Shown in pieces: positions 12,118 to 24,969 of a stretch of 64,000 bases of DNA (positions within the stretch are counted from its first letter, which is position 1; each line of letters begins with the position of its first letter). Location: NCBI GenBank assembly GCA_949130495.1, contig OX422218.1, forward strand, positions 45,160,823 to 45,224,822. Direction: 5' to 3'. The translations under genes were made by a program, and so were the position numbers. Under the pieces are notes generated by a model that searched no databases, had not been told where the DNA came from, and saw only the letters and a list, made by a program, of their open reading frames with translations. The stretch comes from Sambucus nigra (taxonomy: Eukaryota > Streptophyta > Magnoliopsida > Dipsacales > Adoxaceae).

Positions 12118-15100
12118 TGTTCATTTCTCAATTGTGATTTATATATTTTTACCCTAATGGAAAGTGTAATTTCGATTGAGCATATTTATAAAGACTGTGT
12201 CTTACGAATGGGTGAGCGAGATTTATAGTTTGATTTGATACTATTGGCCATTCAGGATTTCCATATTATATAATGTATGGATTGGTTATCATCGTATCAT
12301 ACTTCTATTGACTGTTTCTGAAAAGAAGTTACATTTCATCTATTACGTTAATCCGAGTTTCGATATATAAAATAAAGCGATGTCATTCCTAATTGTCTTA
12401 TATCAACAATTATGTGAAGGAATTTGTTGAGTACAGGGTGTATAGGGTATTTATCTTATGTCGTTGATGCTAGTAAAGAGACAATTAAAACAGAAGATAT
12501 ACCTCTGATTAGAGAATTTTCTGATGTCTTTCTAAAGGAGTTGCTAGGATTATCGCTCGATACTTGTACAATTTCCTTTGCTTCATACTGAATGGAGCTA
12601 ACAGAGTTAAAAGAATTGAAATTTCCATTACAAGATATGATAAGCAGAGGTTTTATTCGATCTAGTGTTTCACTATGGGGAGAGCTAGTGTTATTTGTGA
12701 AAAGAAAGATGGAATAATGCGACTATGTATTGATTATCGGCAGCAAAATAAGGTGTCCATTAGCAACAGGTACCCTTTAACTCGTATTGATTATTTGTTT
12801 GATAAATTACAAGGGGCCACAGTGTTTTAAAAGATTGATTTAAGATCAAGTTACCACCAATTGAAAGTAAAAGATAGCAATATTCCAAAAACGATTTTTT
12901 AGACTCGATATGGGCACTTGAGTTTTTGGTGACGCCATTTGGAATAACTATTACCCAGCATTTTTTATGGATCTCGTGAATCGGGCATTCCACCTTTTTA
13001 TTGATTCATTTGTGATTATGTCATAGATGATGTGTTGATTTACTCCCGTAGTATGGAGGAACACAAAAACATTTAATCCTTGTATTATAGATTTTAAGAG
13101 AGAATAAATTATTTGCTAAATTCATCAGGTGTGAGTTTTGGATAAATAAAATTATGTTTTTAGGCATGTTGTCTCTGGAAATGGGATATATGTTCATATA
13201 AAGAAGGTAGAATCCATTATAAAATGGGAGAGATTTAATAATGTGATCAAAATTAGGAGTTTTGTAGGATTGGCAGGTACTATCGCAGATTTATTAAGAT
13301 ATTTTCATCAATATCATTACCTCTAATGAAGTTGACTCGTAAAGAAGTAAAATTTGTGGTGGATGATGAATGTGAGAGAAGTTTTAAGGAATTAAAGAAT
13401 TGCTTGGTTTCAGCTCCTATACTTACTTCTCCACGTGGGAGCGTGTCTTTTGTGATGTATAAAGATGCTCCATTTTAGGGGTTAAGATGTGCTCTTATGC
13501 AGAATAGGAAAGTAATTACATATGCTTCTAAACAATTAAAGATACATGAAAGAAATTACCTTACACGTGATTTGGAGATAGATGCCATTATTTTTCTTTG
13601 AATTTATGGCGATACTACTTGTATGGAGAGATTTGTGAGATATTTCCAAATCATCTAAGCTTGAAATACTTGCTTACACAAAAAGAAATGAATTTGATAC
13701 TGAGGAGTTGGATAGATTTGATTAAAGATTATGACTATACCATTTATGATCATCCTAGGAAGGCCAATACAGTATCAGATTCTTTGAGTCAAAAATCATC
13801 AGAGATTCTCAATTTCATACAATGTTCACGTGTTGGAAATATTCATGACTTGGCATCGATGGGGATTAAATTAAAGTTATCAAAAGATGGAGGATTATTA
13901 GCACATGTTATAGTGAGACCTTTGTTATCATAATGCATTCGAAATCTGCAGATTAATGATGCATTCCTTGAGAAGAAGAAACATGAGGTTCAAGATGGTA
14001 AAGAGAGTGACTTTAAGATTAAGAATGATGAATCATTGTTTTATGCAAACAAAATTTTTATACAAAATGATCCATCGTTAAAAAAGGATATATTAGAAGA
14101 GGCACATAGTTTTATTTATTCTATGCATCCTGGAGGTACTCAAATATACAGAGATTTGAAAGAGTACTACTGATGGAACAATATGAAATGTTAGACTGGA
14201 GAATTTGTAGCTAAATGTTTAGTATGCCAATAAGTGGAGGTAGAATATCAGAAGTTTACAGGATTATTATAGCCATTGCTTATTCCAGAATGGAAGTGAT
14301 AACATATAACGATGGATTTTGTAATTGGATTACCATGGTCACAAAGGAGCATGATTCCATTTGGGTGATTGTAGACTAATTAATGAAGTCATCTCATTTT
14401 CTTCTAGTTAAGATTATATACACTGTTGACAAGTATGCACGTATGTACCTTGATGAGATTATTCATTTACATAGTGAACCGGTGTCAATTGTATCAGATA
14501 AAGATCCAATATTCACTTTTAAATTTTGGTCTCGTTCACAAAATACCATGGGCACCAGTTTCAAATTCGTTACTTCATTTCATAAATAATTAGATTAACA
14601 AATATAAAGAACGATTCAAATATTATAAGACATGTTACGAGATTGTGTATTTAATTTTAAGGGTAGTTGGGATGATCATTTCCCATTGGCAGAATTCTCC
14701 TATAATAATACTTATAAGTCTACCATAAGTATGGCTCTTTATCAAGATTTATATGGAAAGAGATGTAGAACACCTTTTTGTTGGGATGAAGTAGTGAAAG
14801 AAAAATTTTGGGCCCGAAATTGATAGATATGACAACAAAAAAGATTAAAATGATTCGGGAATGGATAAAAATAGCACTAAGCAAGTAGAAATTTGATGAA
14901 GATAAAAGAAAGTGTACATTGGAATTTTAAGATGGAGATTTTGTATTCCTACTTATTTCACCATGGAAGGGCATCATGAGATTAGAAAAGAAAGGGAAGT
15001 TAAGTCAAGATACATTGGTCCAGATGAAGTGTTAGAAATAGATAGAACTCTAGCATATAGATTGGAATTACCCCAAGAGTTTTATCATTTACATGATATG

Positions 15101-15380
15101 TTTCATGTATCAATGCTTTGTAAGAATTTGGCGGATCCATCGCATCAATTGAAAACTCAACTTGTTGAATTGAAAGAAGACTTATCGTACATCGAGGCAC
15201 TGGTGGAAATTCTTGATCGTAAGGAACAAAGTTATTCCTTTAGTTAAAGTGTTATGTAGTAGCCTTGGAATTAAATAAGAAACTTGGGAAAAGGAGGATA
15301 GCAATAGGAAATAGTATCCCCATTTTTTCGATAAGTGACATTTATATTAAATTTCGGGGACGAAATTCTCTAAGGGGGAA
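12118..15380 (+). pseudogene. Tekay pol: protease end, RT, RNase H, integrase, chromodomain-like tail
   Basis: The protease end reads AIQDFHII*CMDWLSSYHTSID at about 12250-12310. The RT starts with TEDIPLIREFSDVFLKEL (about 12495-12545) and continues through [27 protein letters not shown] (about 12830-12875) and the catalytic block around 13010-13040 (VIDDVLIYSRSMEEH-like). RNase H follows at 13380-13790 ([19 protein letters not shown]), the integrase at 14090-14820 (zinc-binding part near 14200, SDKDPIF at about 14500, PLAEFSYNNTYKSTISMAL near 14690), and the tail SRYIGPDEVLEIDRTLAYRLEL...FHVSMLCKN at 15005-15125. The frame shifts at about 15235 into IPLVKVL...ETWEKED, the chromodomain end. 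It is heavily mutated and cannot be functional. Confidence 0.85.
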
Positions 15381-15892
15381 AGTTGTGACCACCCGGATAT
15401 AACTATGATATATTCTATTTAAATCATACTTACTTTATGTGATATGGATAATGTGTTATTATATATAATTCTAGGTTACTATATTTTAATCTAATTATAT
15501 CTTCAAAAATCGTGAAATATCAGGTTGGTTACAAACAACAAAATTTCCAAATTTTTTGTTAGAATATCCATGTTAGAGACTAGTTTTGACCTTTATAATG
15601 GGAAATTTTGGTCAAGGTTAAAATTACATAGTTGTGAATATATGATTTAGGTTTTTAACACAATAAGCGGTGTGTAAAATGGATGTGTGAGTAAGAAGTT
15701 AGACCGAATTCACGAATCGAGAGCAAATTTGTCCATCCTTTTAAGTGGTATTTCGTCTTTCAATAAAAACAAATGTATTAATTTGATTGGTTGGAATGGG
15801 AGACTGGTTTGTTTGAATTAAACATCTTAAAATTACCTCCTTCAGCATCTAATTCATCCCTTATTTCAGTTTGAAGAATATTTTGCTTGATG

Positions 15893-15942
15893 TGTGTGTG
15901 TGTGTGTGTGTGTGTCAGAGAGAGAGAGAGGGGGGGGGGGAA
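15893..15942. repeat. compound (TG)n (AG)n (G)n microsatellite
   Basis: About 11 TG units, then AG repeats and an 11-base G run. Confidence 0.9.
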
Positions 15943-16322
15943 AGGGTTATTAAAAAAGCTACGAAAAATTCTAAGAAAGTCCTAAGAGAGTTGCCAAGGT
16001 ATAATTATGTGTTAACCATGTTTTAATGTTGGAGTATACTTTTTAAAAGTATATAAATCATCAATTATTGATTACAATTCCATTATCCTATGTATTTTTA
16101 TGTATATGTTCAAACGTAAGATGAGTGGTATGTGTAAGTGGTATTGTTTTGTATAAAATTCTCTTGTATTCAAAATTTCATATAGTTTTGTATACTCACT
16201 GGAATTAAGAAATACCATTTGGAGGTGAATCTAAACTCATATACACATAACATGCCCGAAAATTAGAATTAAACTCCTTGTGGTTAGACTTTGGTGATGG
16301 TAGTAAGTTGGTAAATAGGTGT

Positions 16323-17870
16323 TGTTAGCATAATTCATTTAGATATGCCCTAAGTTTGGTAAAGTTTTTAACATAGCAAAAGAACTTAAAAAATTATTGA
16401 ACTTTCATTTTTTATTACTCATTATATGTATTGAAAATGGGTGGAAAATAATAAAAGTGTATCTTGTAGAAGAATAATGAAAATTCTTTGAAGTTGATTG
16501 AACAATAGAGGAGCTTATGAAAGAAAAAGTTACATATTCAAAGCTAAGTTTTAAGTATTGAAGTTTTTCATGGTATCAGAGTGTTACAACTCTCTTGAGT
16601 AATCCCGATCCTGGTATTCCATTTCTCTAGCGGTGGTAGCCACCATTCATTGCTACCGTACACCGGGTACAAAAACTAAAGAAAGAGATATTTCATAGCC
16701 TCATGCATTTCTAACATTTGTCTCAAAGACTCCCAATCTCAGTTATATTTACACTTCAAGTTCAAGATTCACATGCTAAATCAAGATTTAAATAGTCTTA
16801 TCAAGGTTCTTAGGATGCATCGTCTTCAAAGAATATGAAGTCAACAAGTTACATAGGTGGTAGGTTATTAGCCCGCTCTGAAGAGTGTTCCCCTACAGAG
16901 AAGAATACATTAATATAAGAGTGGTAGTATGTTGTCTATGGTTTTCATTGGTTAAGGATGACAATGGAAACTCAATTCAATTGTTAACTATTAACGCTGA
17001 AGTTGCCGAGATCATGAGCCCTGAAACTGTTGTTTTCCTTACTCATATAAGTCCATCAGCTTCATGGTTATTAATACAGTTCCATGTTCTGAAGATTGAA
17101 ATTTTTTATTTAAAAAAATAGATTAGTTTGAGGATAGCCCTCATCAAATCATGTACCAGTTCACATGATGCAACAATTCACTAGGCCCCTAAATCCATCG
17201 TGATCAAGATTGACAAGCATAGGGCCCTTGAATCCGTCGTGATCAAGCCCAAGAAGAATAGAGCCTCTGAATTCATTACGATTAAGCTCATTTTAGCCTA
17301 AAAAGGATCATTACAGGTTTTAGTCCAGCCAAAATCGATAATTAATCCTTTGAATCAATTTTGATCAAGCTCATTACGATCTAAGAGACCATATTTTTTA
17401 TGAAGCTGAGTATCACACCATTGCATCTATCACGATGGAAATCAATGGATTTTGTTTAATCTAAGTATTTTTTGGTGACAGTTGAGATCTTCTAACTTGG
17501 TTCGATCGCACTTATAACCAAACCTTTATCATCTCAGCAATTTCATGATTATTGGTTCAAACTTGGTGTTTACTCTGTAACCCACCTTCACTTAAGAGGG
17601 AATGTCAGAAGTATCTCATAACTAAGATAATAATATATTCAAAGCTACACACGGTCAATAACATGAACTTTTCAAAGGTTGAGCTACTCAAAGTTGCAGC
17701 ATCTTAGGAAGTTTAGTTAGTAATAGCTAGTTGTAACGGCTAGCTTGTTATCCTTATTTCTCATGTTAGTCTCCTTTATTTTATTATGAACATTGTCATT
17801 TTGTAAGGAGTACAAATACGCTGCACTATTATTGAATAAAGTAAGAAAAAGTTACAGATTAAAAAACTTA
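16323..17870 (+). mobile_element. small copia-like LTR element remnant inside the Tekay LTR (boundaries uncertain)
   Basis: A primer-binding site for initiator tRNA-Met (TGGTATCAGAG, 16571-16581) lies on the left. A purine tract (TTAAGAGGGAA) and the start of a 3' LTR (TGTCAGAAG at 17603) lie on the right. The 3' LTR probably ends at GTTACA (17855), about 253 bp. The internal region is only about 1 kb, has no gag or pol homology and contains a small tandem repeat at 17190-17290, so this is a non-autonomous element. The left LTR could not be matched convincingly, and the gap between AAAGTTACA (16534) and the primer site leaves the left boundary open. Confidence 0.5.
17190..17300. repeat. three degenerate units, about 38 bp, in the small LTR element
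   Basis: Units start at GGCCCCTAAATCCATCGTGA, GGGCCCTTGAATCCGTCGTG and GAGCCTCTGAATTCATTACG, each followed by a TCAAG or TTAAG block. Confidence 0.7.
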
Positions 17871-19389
17871 AAAAAATAGAGGAGCTTGTAGGAATGATTT
17901 AATATATTGTAATTAAATGGTCATATCTTGCTCTAGGAAGGTTGAAAAATTACATCGTCATTGTAGTGAAACGTATATTCAGATATGTCTTCATATTTAT
18001 GAGGTTGGACACATGTAGTTGTACAAAATATTCATATAGAATGGTTAATAATAGGGGACAATAATTTGATGCCATACTATATATCCCATGAAAGGATGTT
18101 CCTATCTTCTCCTTCCATAGGGTATTTTGAATTCGTGTTCCATGTATATACATATTGGGAAATGTACTTTTATGTTTATTTGATTTTATTTATAAATTTC
18201 TTACAAAATACTTTCTAGGGTTAAATTTTTATAACTTTATTAACATTGATACAATCGCATCATCCTTACTTAAGTTTCATGGAATTCTTCATAAATGTGA
18301 TTATATTATCATTAACAGTCACATAAATATATTGATATGATACTTATAATCATAATTAAGAACTGATTTAGTTGGATTAACATGTCTAAGGTCTAATCCT
18401 AAAGGTTCATCTCTACCTGAGGGAAACAGAAACATAGAGTTGGGAACCTAAGGTAAGTGTACTCACTGGAAACTTATAGTTGTACATTGTTATGGATATG
18501 ATCAAAAAATTATAAATATGAAATTTTTCATTTCTGCTTACTAAAATGGGAGGTTGCTCCCCGACCCAAAATGGAGGAGGATTATCTATTATATAGAAGG
18601 GGTTACTCATCGACCGGAAATGGGGGAATTATCTACTGCTGACAGGATATGTGAATCATGATTTGAAAAGTTAAGGTCATTATTTATCAATCAACCGGAT
18701 AAGTTTATACAATATTGTATGGATATGATTTATTTAATTTGACTTTAATTTAATGCAATTTTGTAGTAGTGTTGCATTCACTGAGCTATTTTGCTCGCGG
18801 TTCCTATATTTATACTTTTCAGGTATCGTGATGTCACTGCCAAATTTTGGAGGTCGGGTTAGGTTAGCAAGAAATGGATAAAGAAATGGTTTTGTCTAAA
18901 TGTAAATATTGTAATTAAGTCAACTTATCCTTCAAGAAAGTTTGTATAAGCATAAGAACATTAATATTGTGAAAAGTTTTTAGTTATATGGATTTAAGTT
19001 GATGACTCTAGAATTAAGGCTCGGGTTTATGGTTTGGATAAATTAATTATGGTTTAACTCTCTTTGACTTTCAAACTTAATAATTATTATCTAGATTGGG
19101 GTGTGTCAATGGGACTAGTGCATGTAGGTTCGTACGATTGGGTATTTCCTAGGTGGGTCTAGGTAGTACGTTGTTCCGTTAGCCTAGGTGCGAGACTAAG
19201 TGGTGTTTTATGGTAGGTATTCTTCCTAAGTGATAGGCTATGAAATACTTGTGGTTTTCGTGGTCTCTAGGTATGGTACTAGGGATGGCTTTAGGATGTG
19301 ATATCCGAATTATGGGTGGGGCTAATAGAAAATAATGAGAACTTGGTAATAAATTGGTAATTAATGCCTAAGATAAAGAACGGGTATTA

Positions 19390-19740
19390 AATTGAATTTG
19401 CATCGTGAGTATGTTCAGGGATAAAAATTTGGACAAATTGGCTATAGCGACGTGGATGTGTTTTGCATCAAGAGTATGTGCAGGGCTAACGAAATTAGGC
19501 AAATTAGTTATAGTGACGCGTCATGTGTATTGCTAACGAAATTGGGCGAACTGGCTATTGCGAGGGGAATGTGTGCAGTATATTTATGCACGCGTGAGGA
19601 ACATGTGCAGGATTCGTAATGGAGTGAATGGGTTATATTGGTGTCGCATTAATAAAACTGGACGTGCCAAGAGTATGTGTAAGACTTGTAATATGGTGAA
19701 CTGGCTATACTGTATCACATTAATAAATTGGTTACATTAA
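19390..19740. repeat. degenerate tandem repeat, roughly 60-90 bp units
   Basis: Repeated blocks GAGTATGTGCAGGGCTAACG, AAATTGGGCGAACTGG and CTATAGTGACG recur about four times with drift. No protein similarity. It is probably LTR material next to the Tekay element. Confidence 0.6.
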
Positions 19741-20900
19741 TTCAATAAATAATTATGAATTGATATTTTAATGTTGAAATTAATAATTAAACTGGAATAG
19801 TGGTGTGGCTTAGTATGTGGGTTGTAAGTGTTATGTTGCTTTATTCACATGTAATTACATTACTTAATTTAAAGTACTTTATTGTGATATTTATCATGTA
19901 CACCTTCCCACTCCATAAAATACTCTCTGATCCCATGTCTCAGTTGTTCTTGCATGCATTAGTGGTCTTATGCGACTTAAAAAGTGTCTCTAACGCATGT
20001 GAATACGACTCAAGTGCAAGTCAGTCGCTCAAGTAATAATTCGGTAAACCAGGTATCAAACTCAGAGAATAGGATGTAGAACATAACGGCGAATAGGAAT
20101 AACGTTTAACCGCACGATTGACACAGAGAAAGAAGAAAATGTTGATTATTTTTAGATCCTTTAAGTAACTAAGATAAGTAAATTAAACTAATGACTTAAC
20201 TACGCACGCAATAATAACGAAGTGGTTTTAACTATATGAGAAGATGTGATTGGAGTACACTCCCCCCGCACCGTCAGTAAATTCGTTGGATATAAAAGGT
20301 TCAAAAATTGTATTAATAATTCAAAAAACATTAAATCTTTCAAAGAATTAACTATATGAGAATTTAACTCCTCACAATAATTTATAAATAATAAATCTAA
20401 CGTGAAAGGTTAGATTGTCGGTACACATACTATACTCTCAAATACCTCAGTTATTTAGGAAAAATGAGTTTAAGATATCTATAATATGTGTTTCGACAAA
20501 ATATCAAACCTTCGAATTATCTGAATAGTTTTATTCAAACTTATTCCCAACGCATTACCTAGGTGGGGTTAATGTACCCCAACCCTCTATAAATCTAACT
20601 ATACATGGTGCAACTACACTTAAACATGATATCTATGTTTCATGAAATCATTATTATGTAAAAATTGCAATCAAACATGTAGATAAGACTTATAAAAATT
20701 AAGTAGTCAATCATAAACCAAAAAGATGAGAAAATCTGAAAGCAATAATGATATTATATTTGTATTAATGAAAACCCCAAGAAATAGTGTTGAAGATGAT
20801 CAATTGTTGAAGAATATTACTCCAATGATTCTTGCCTTCAAGATCCTCTCAAAACCATGTAATAACTAACTATTATCTATCTAGCCTCACCTTAGAATAA
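19741..20900. other. non-coding repeat debris
   Basis: No gene. The string CAAGTAATAATTCGG, followed by GGTATCAAACTCAGAGAAT (20030-20075), resembles a conserved stretch of non-coding dispersed repeats found in many plant genomes, but I cannot name the family. Confidence 0.4.
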
Positions 20901-20979
20901 AGCTCACGTTTTGTTAAGTATTCCAACCTTACACCACTCAATTTTTTTTAAGAAATTAATTTTAAAATTCCATCACACC

Positions 20980-21178
20980 AATCCGGTTCGATTTTTGTCT
21001 TCTTTGGTGGGCGAACCAGTTCGTTATTCCAGTTTGTCGAATCGGTTCTCTTCCTTGACACCGGTTTATTTTTCTTTGCCAGTTAGTAGAACCGATTCCC
21101 TTCTTTGGCATCGGTTCATTTTTATTTTCCAGTCACTAGAATCGGTCCCTTCTTGCAACCGAATTGGTTCGCAAGCCT
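20980..21178. repeat. 50-bp tandem units bearing GAACCGGTTC-like dyads
   Basis: Units begin at about 21039, 21089 and 21139 (GAATCGGTTC, GAACCGATTC, GAATCGGTCC), each followed by a CTTT-rich spacer and a second half-site such as ACCGGTTT or ATCGGTTC. Flanking sites at 20981 and 21011 extend the cluster. A spurious 89-residue open frame crosses it. Confidence 0.7.
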
Positions 21179-21179
21179 G

Positions 21180-23586
21180 ATTTTTCTTCCCTTCTTCTTT
21201 GATTTCTTCTCAACTTTTCATCTTCATATTGTTTCAACCGGGACTCGGATTTGGGTGTTGTTTCTTCCTATTCGCTTGTGAAATCAAGGGCTTTGATTTC
21301 TGTTAGGTTCCTTGTCCGAATTTCGGGTGTATCATTATTTTTGTACCCTTGACTTTTCTTCTTTTCTTTTTTTCTTGATTTCGATTTCTCTTTTGTTTTC
21401 ACGTTCATTAAATGCATGTACAATGTAAGAAAAATACACAAAAATCGATGTGATACATAGAAGACATCAGTATCAATCATATGAGATAAATCAACTTAAA
21501 TTACACTACACGGAGTGATAAAAGCCTCTAAATTACAGGGATAAATACGAAGAATTTTTGTGTAATCATAGTCTTTTCGTTATCTCTTAGAGATGGCTCC
21601 ATATTTTTCCTATTTTGAGTAAATTAGGTTGGCGAATTCAATATCTACATATTCACACACCTCATATCATTGACGACGTCCATTTATATCCTTTTGGACA
21701 ATCGAATTAGCACACACAAGAACGTCGTTGCCACCTTGGAGGGGGTGCACACATCACCAACGAGGGGCTGAGATGGACATATATGAACGTAATAATTTTC
21801 TCTCCAATAATTCTTTTTAGAGTTATTATGTAAAAATTAAAATTAAAATTTCGAAAAATGTGTGTAATGAGTAACAATTTACTTATTTGAGTGTACAGAT
21901 TTTTGTAATTAAATAGTAATATATCCATGATTTCACGCCTAGTATGTGAGAAGTCGCAGTCGCTTAATTGACTAATTAAGAGGTAGTGCACAAATTGAAT
22001 TCGCACCTCACATGTGTTTTTAATTGAATCTACATCCGCTAGCTGCATTCTTAGCCAATGATATAAGTTTTATATTTAGGTAATTAATTAATATGTAAAA
22101 TCATGGTTTCAAAATGTAGCGCAATATAAAAACTTTATTTACTCAACAATCAATCTTAATTCAAATGAACTTCGGGTTTTACCCAGATAAAGATTTGAAT
22201 ATACAATGAAGTATTGTTGATGAACTAAAGTTTTAGAATGACTAAGTTATTTTGATAGAGATTTCTTTTAATTCCATCATCTCAGCTCTTTCAGTACATT
22301 ATCCAAATAATTAGGATTTTGTGTGTAGACCTTGAAAGATCCTTCAATAAGACTTAAGAGACAAACTTCTCTCTCTCTCGTAGTGATTGAACACATGGCT
22401 TGTGGTACAACCTATATATTTATATGTAGGTTATGAAAAATCTAGGGTTAAGTGAGGAAGGGCTTGTTCATAATTTAGGACTATATCGGGGACCTAAGGC
22501 AAATAATTAAATTGGCTTCCAATAAAAAAATAAAAACTCCTAATTAGTTCCTATAAACAAATTTATTAATTTATTAATTACAATTTACTTCATTAAATAA
22601 TTTCAACTGCACTCTAATTCAATTGTCTTAAAATTACTTTATAGTAATTAAGATTTCAAATATATAAAGTTTACTTGGAACGTAATATGATGCACCACAT
22701 TAACTTAAAAATATAGGCTTTGATAAATTAAAATACTAATAATTTAATTTCATTAGCATATAAGTCATCAACTAACAAACTTAATACATTTTATACTTTA
22801 TAGAACATTTAAATAATTCAATGATCAGGTTTACTAGTAGTTACAAAGCGTATATTCTCATCAAGGGGTATTATAATTCAAGATTGAATAATCGTGAATG
22901 CAAATTATTTTATATTAATTACTAAACTTATAAGGTTTATTGATTAAATGAATTGAGTCACATGCATCATCAAACCAAAGCAGTAATTTCATGGATATTT
23001 AATTATTTGGTATTCCTCAAGATTCAAAAACTATGTGCCCTCCACAAACTTGTGAAACTATGAACATCATCCATAGTATACCACTGTAATCTTATTTAAA
23101 CCGTTGGACATGGCATATAGTCAAGACTATCTGCTAGGATTGTACACGAAGCTATACTCATAGGATGTCGATTCATATCTAGGTTGTAAACGGTTCAATT
23201 ATACTGTTATTTGAATTTTAATCTTTCAAAGTAAGATAAACTATACTCATCAAGATTCATAGAATGAGTTATTGATGGACTATTACTAAACCAAGTAAAT
23301 GTCTTTACAATCATTTGGTATTAAGGTTAAATTCTAAAGTGACCATTAATTCTCTCCCAAATTATAGAGTTACACAACCTCTTCATATGCTTTAATAGTT
23401 TTGAATCAGCAATCATTTATCATCTTTTGAATTGAGTAAAATTCAACTACCTAAACTTGACATGTCAAATTCCTCGGCTTACATAACCAACTCAGCGACT
23501 TGTAATATAAAATGATCATATGTATACGATAAGCGTATACACAGCCGTTTTAGGTTTTCCCTCATAGGGGTTTCAAATACTTAAAC
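21180..23586. other. non-coding repeat debris, site of the Ogre insertion
   Basis: No coding homology. A TATA-like sequence read on the - strand (ACATATAAATATATAGG, about 22410-22426) suggests an old LTR promoter pointing left. The pre-insertion sequence continues on the far side of the Ogre element at 48584, so this block and 48584 onwards were once contiguous. Confidence 0.4.
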
Positions 23587-23591
23587 ATTAG
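23587..23591. repeat. Ogre target-site duplication, left (ATTAG)
   Basis: Identical to 48579-48583. Confidence 0.9.
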
Positions 23592-24778
23592 TGTGGCCAT
23601 CTCAGTCGGTGATACGCTCGTTCCGAGGGGAAAGGAGAAAGTGGATACCCCGAGGAAGAAAGTTGCGTCGTGGTCTCGCACCTTTCTCTTCGAAAAAGGG
23701 GCTTCGGCCGTTGTCTGTGTGGAGTGAATGTAAAGAGATAGAGTCCTCGGCCTATTTTTCTCAAAACAGGCAAAAGAATATTTTGCCACCTTAAGAGATT
23801 GGCATCAAGGACAAAACTGATGCGTGCGAAACCAATAAATCGGAGGTCCGTGGGATAAGTTACGGAATGGGAAGGTGTTAGGCACCCATCCCGCCATTTC
23901 GGTATCTCATGGGCAAATGTTAATATTTTCCTTTCTATCACCGTGAAGTGTATGCATGTGTTTATATAATGGAGATTGGAATCGTTCGACCCATACCATG
24001 GAAAATATAGAGTGACGTCATCCATAGGAATATTCCCAAAATAGTGATAAATGCAGAAAATAGGATATGAGCGTTCATCGCGATATTGATCGTTATTGGG
24101 AAACGATAATATGTGTAAGATGAGATGCGAACAAATATGTTATATATGTATGATGATAATGAGTAATTTTGAGGATTATGAAAAAATAAAAGGAATTGGA
24201 AAATTAGCAAAATTGGACTCGAGTCTCGAATTTTAGTCTGAGATGCCTACGTAGCCTATAGAGGCATCAAAGTCTACGTAGTTTGGATGTAAAAATAGGG
24301 GTGGGGTTTATCCCATAGATTTGAATGTAATTTTATTATGTGTATGCGTGTAGAAAATGTGTTTCTAGTTTTGGAAAAAGTGTGATGGATAATTTCGTTC
24401 GGAACTTATGGCTGTAACTCTATGTTATTTATTTTTGAGTTTTTTATGAAAAATAAAGTATGCGCAATATACTAATAAAAATGTAGAAGTTAACTAGAAT
24501 GAAACTAGATAATCAATCTAAGCTAACTTATACAAAATAAGAAATTAAAAGAGATGAAGAAAGAATTGGACATTTCTTGGAGCTTAGACTCGGATCTTGG
24601 ATTAACTCCTTTGAATTTTGAAGAGAGAGTAGAATATTTGCCAAATTGGGTGTGAAAAGTATGGGTGTTTAGGATTGAATGAGATAACTCATATGGAGCT
24701 TCGTTAACTTCGAGATAATGTTGTTGAGATCACTTATGTTGATGTGTTTATGCTCTCCCCCAGCAATGAGGTCATGGC

Positions 24779-24790
24779 CCTTATTTATAG
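24779..24790 (-). promoter_or_regulatory. TATA box of Ogre LTR (left)
   Basis: CTATAAATAAGG on the - strand. The equivalent in the other LTR is at 47687-47697. Confidence 0.7.
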
Positions 24791-24799
24791 TGTCGGGGG

Positions 24800-24945
24800 G
24801 TGCCGATCGGCGTACCCCAGAGGGTGACTATCGGCAAGTCCCCCTTGACACTGTGACAATTGGCGTACCCCAGAGGGTGCCTATTGGTAGGTTCCCCTTG
24901 ACACTGTACCGATAGACAGGGTCCAGGACCTACCGATTGGCAGTC
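24800..24945 (-). promoter_or_regulatory. CCGATCGG palindrome cluster upstream of LTR TATA (left LTR)
   Basis: Sites at 24801 (TGCCGATCGGCG), 24826, 24854, 24879, 24907 and 24931, all variants of TGCCGATCGGCA. They lie immediately upstream, in - direction, of the TATA box at 24779-24790. A 53-bp tandem duplication (24811-24863 and 24864-24916) expanded the cluster. Confidence 0.65.
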
Positions 24946-24969
24946 TCGTGCAGAATTTTTTGAAAAAAT

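Larger units (their letters stand above)
5500..19108 (+). mobile_element. decayed Tekay/Del-type Ty3-gypsy chromovirus, interrupted by a LINE
   Basis: Domains run in the Ty3/gypsy order gag remnant - protease - RT - RNase H - integrase - chromodomain-like tail, then a terminal NFGDE-like peptide, a purine tract (AAGGGGGAAAG) and a 3' LTR beginning TGTGACCACCCGG. Motifs such as CMDWL, KIDLRSSYHQLKVKD and FHVSMLCKN are typical of the Tekay (Del) lineage. Many stops and frameshifts show it is dead. The L1 LINE at 6412-12101 sits inside the protease region: the reading frame resumes after the LINE at the same duplicated target bases. The 5' end is uncertain because no 5' LTR or primer-binding site was recognised. 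Confidence 0.85.
15384..19108 (+). repeat. 3' LTR of the Tekay element
   Basis: It starts TGTGACCACCCGG directly after the purine tract AAGGGGGAAAG and probably ends GGGGTGTGTCA (19098-19108), giving the usual inverted TG...CA ends. It is 3.7 kb long because a small LTR element of about 1.3 kb lies inside it. The 3' end is an inference from the end motif, since no 5' LTR is available for comparison. It includes a TG/AG/G microsatellite and short internal duplications near 18540-18640. Confidence 0.65.

Noticed and set aside
20911..21180. 89-residue open frame as a gene
   Set aside because: It is produced by the 50-bp tandem repeat and has no domain or start context.
21707..22048. 113-residue open frame on the - strand
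   Set aside because: Composition looks random and no family motif is seen; probably chance in repeat debris.
23588..24025. 145-residue open frame on the - strand as a gene
   Set aside because: It lies wholly in the Ogre LTR, and its counterpart in the other LTR is not conserved as protein.
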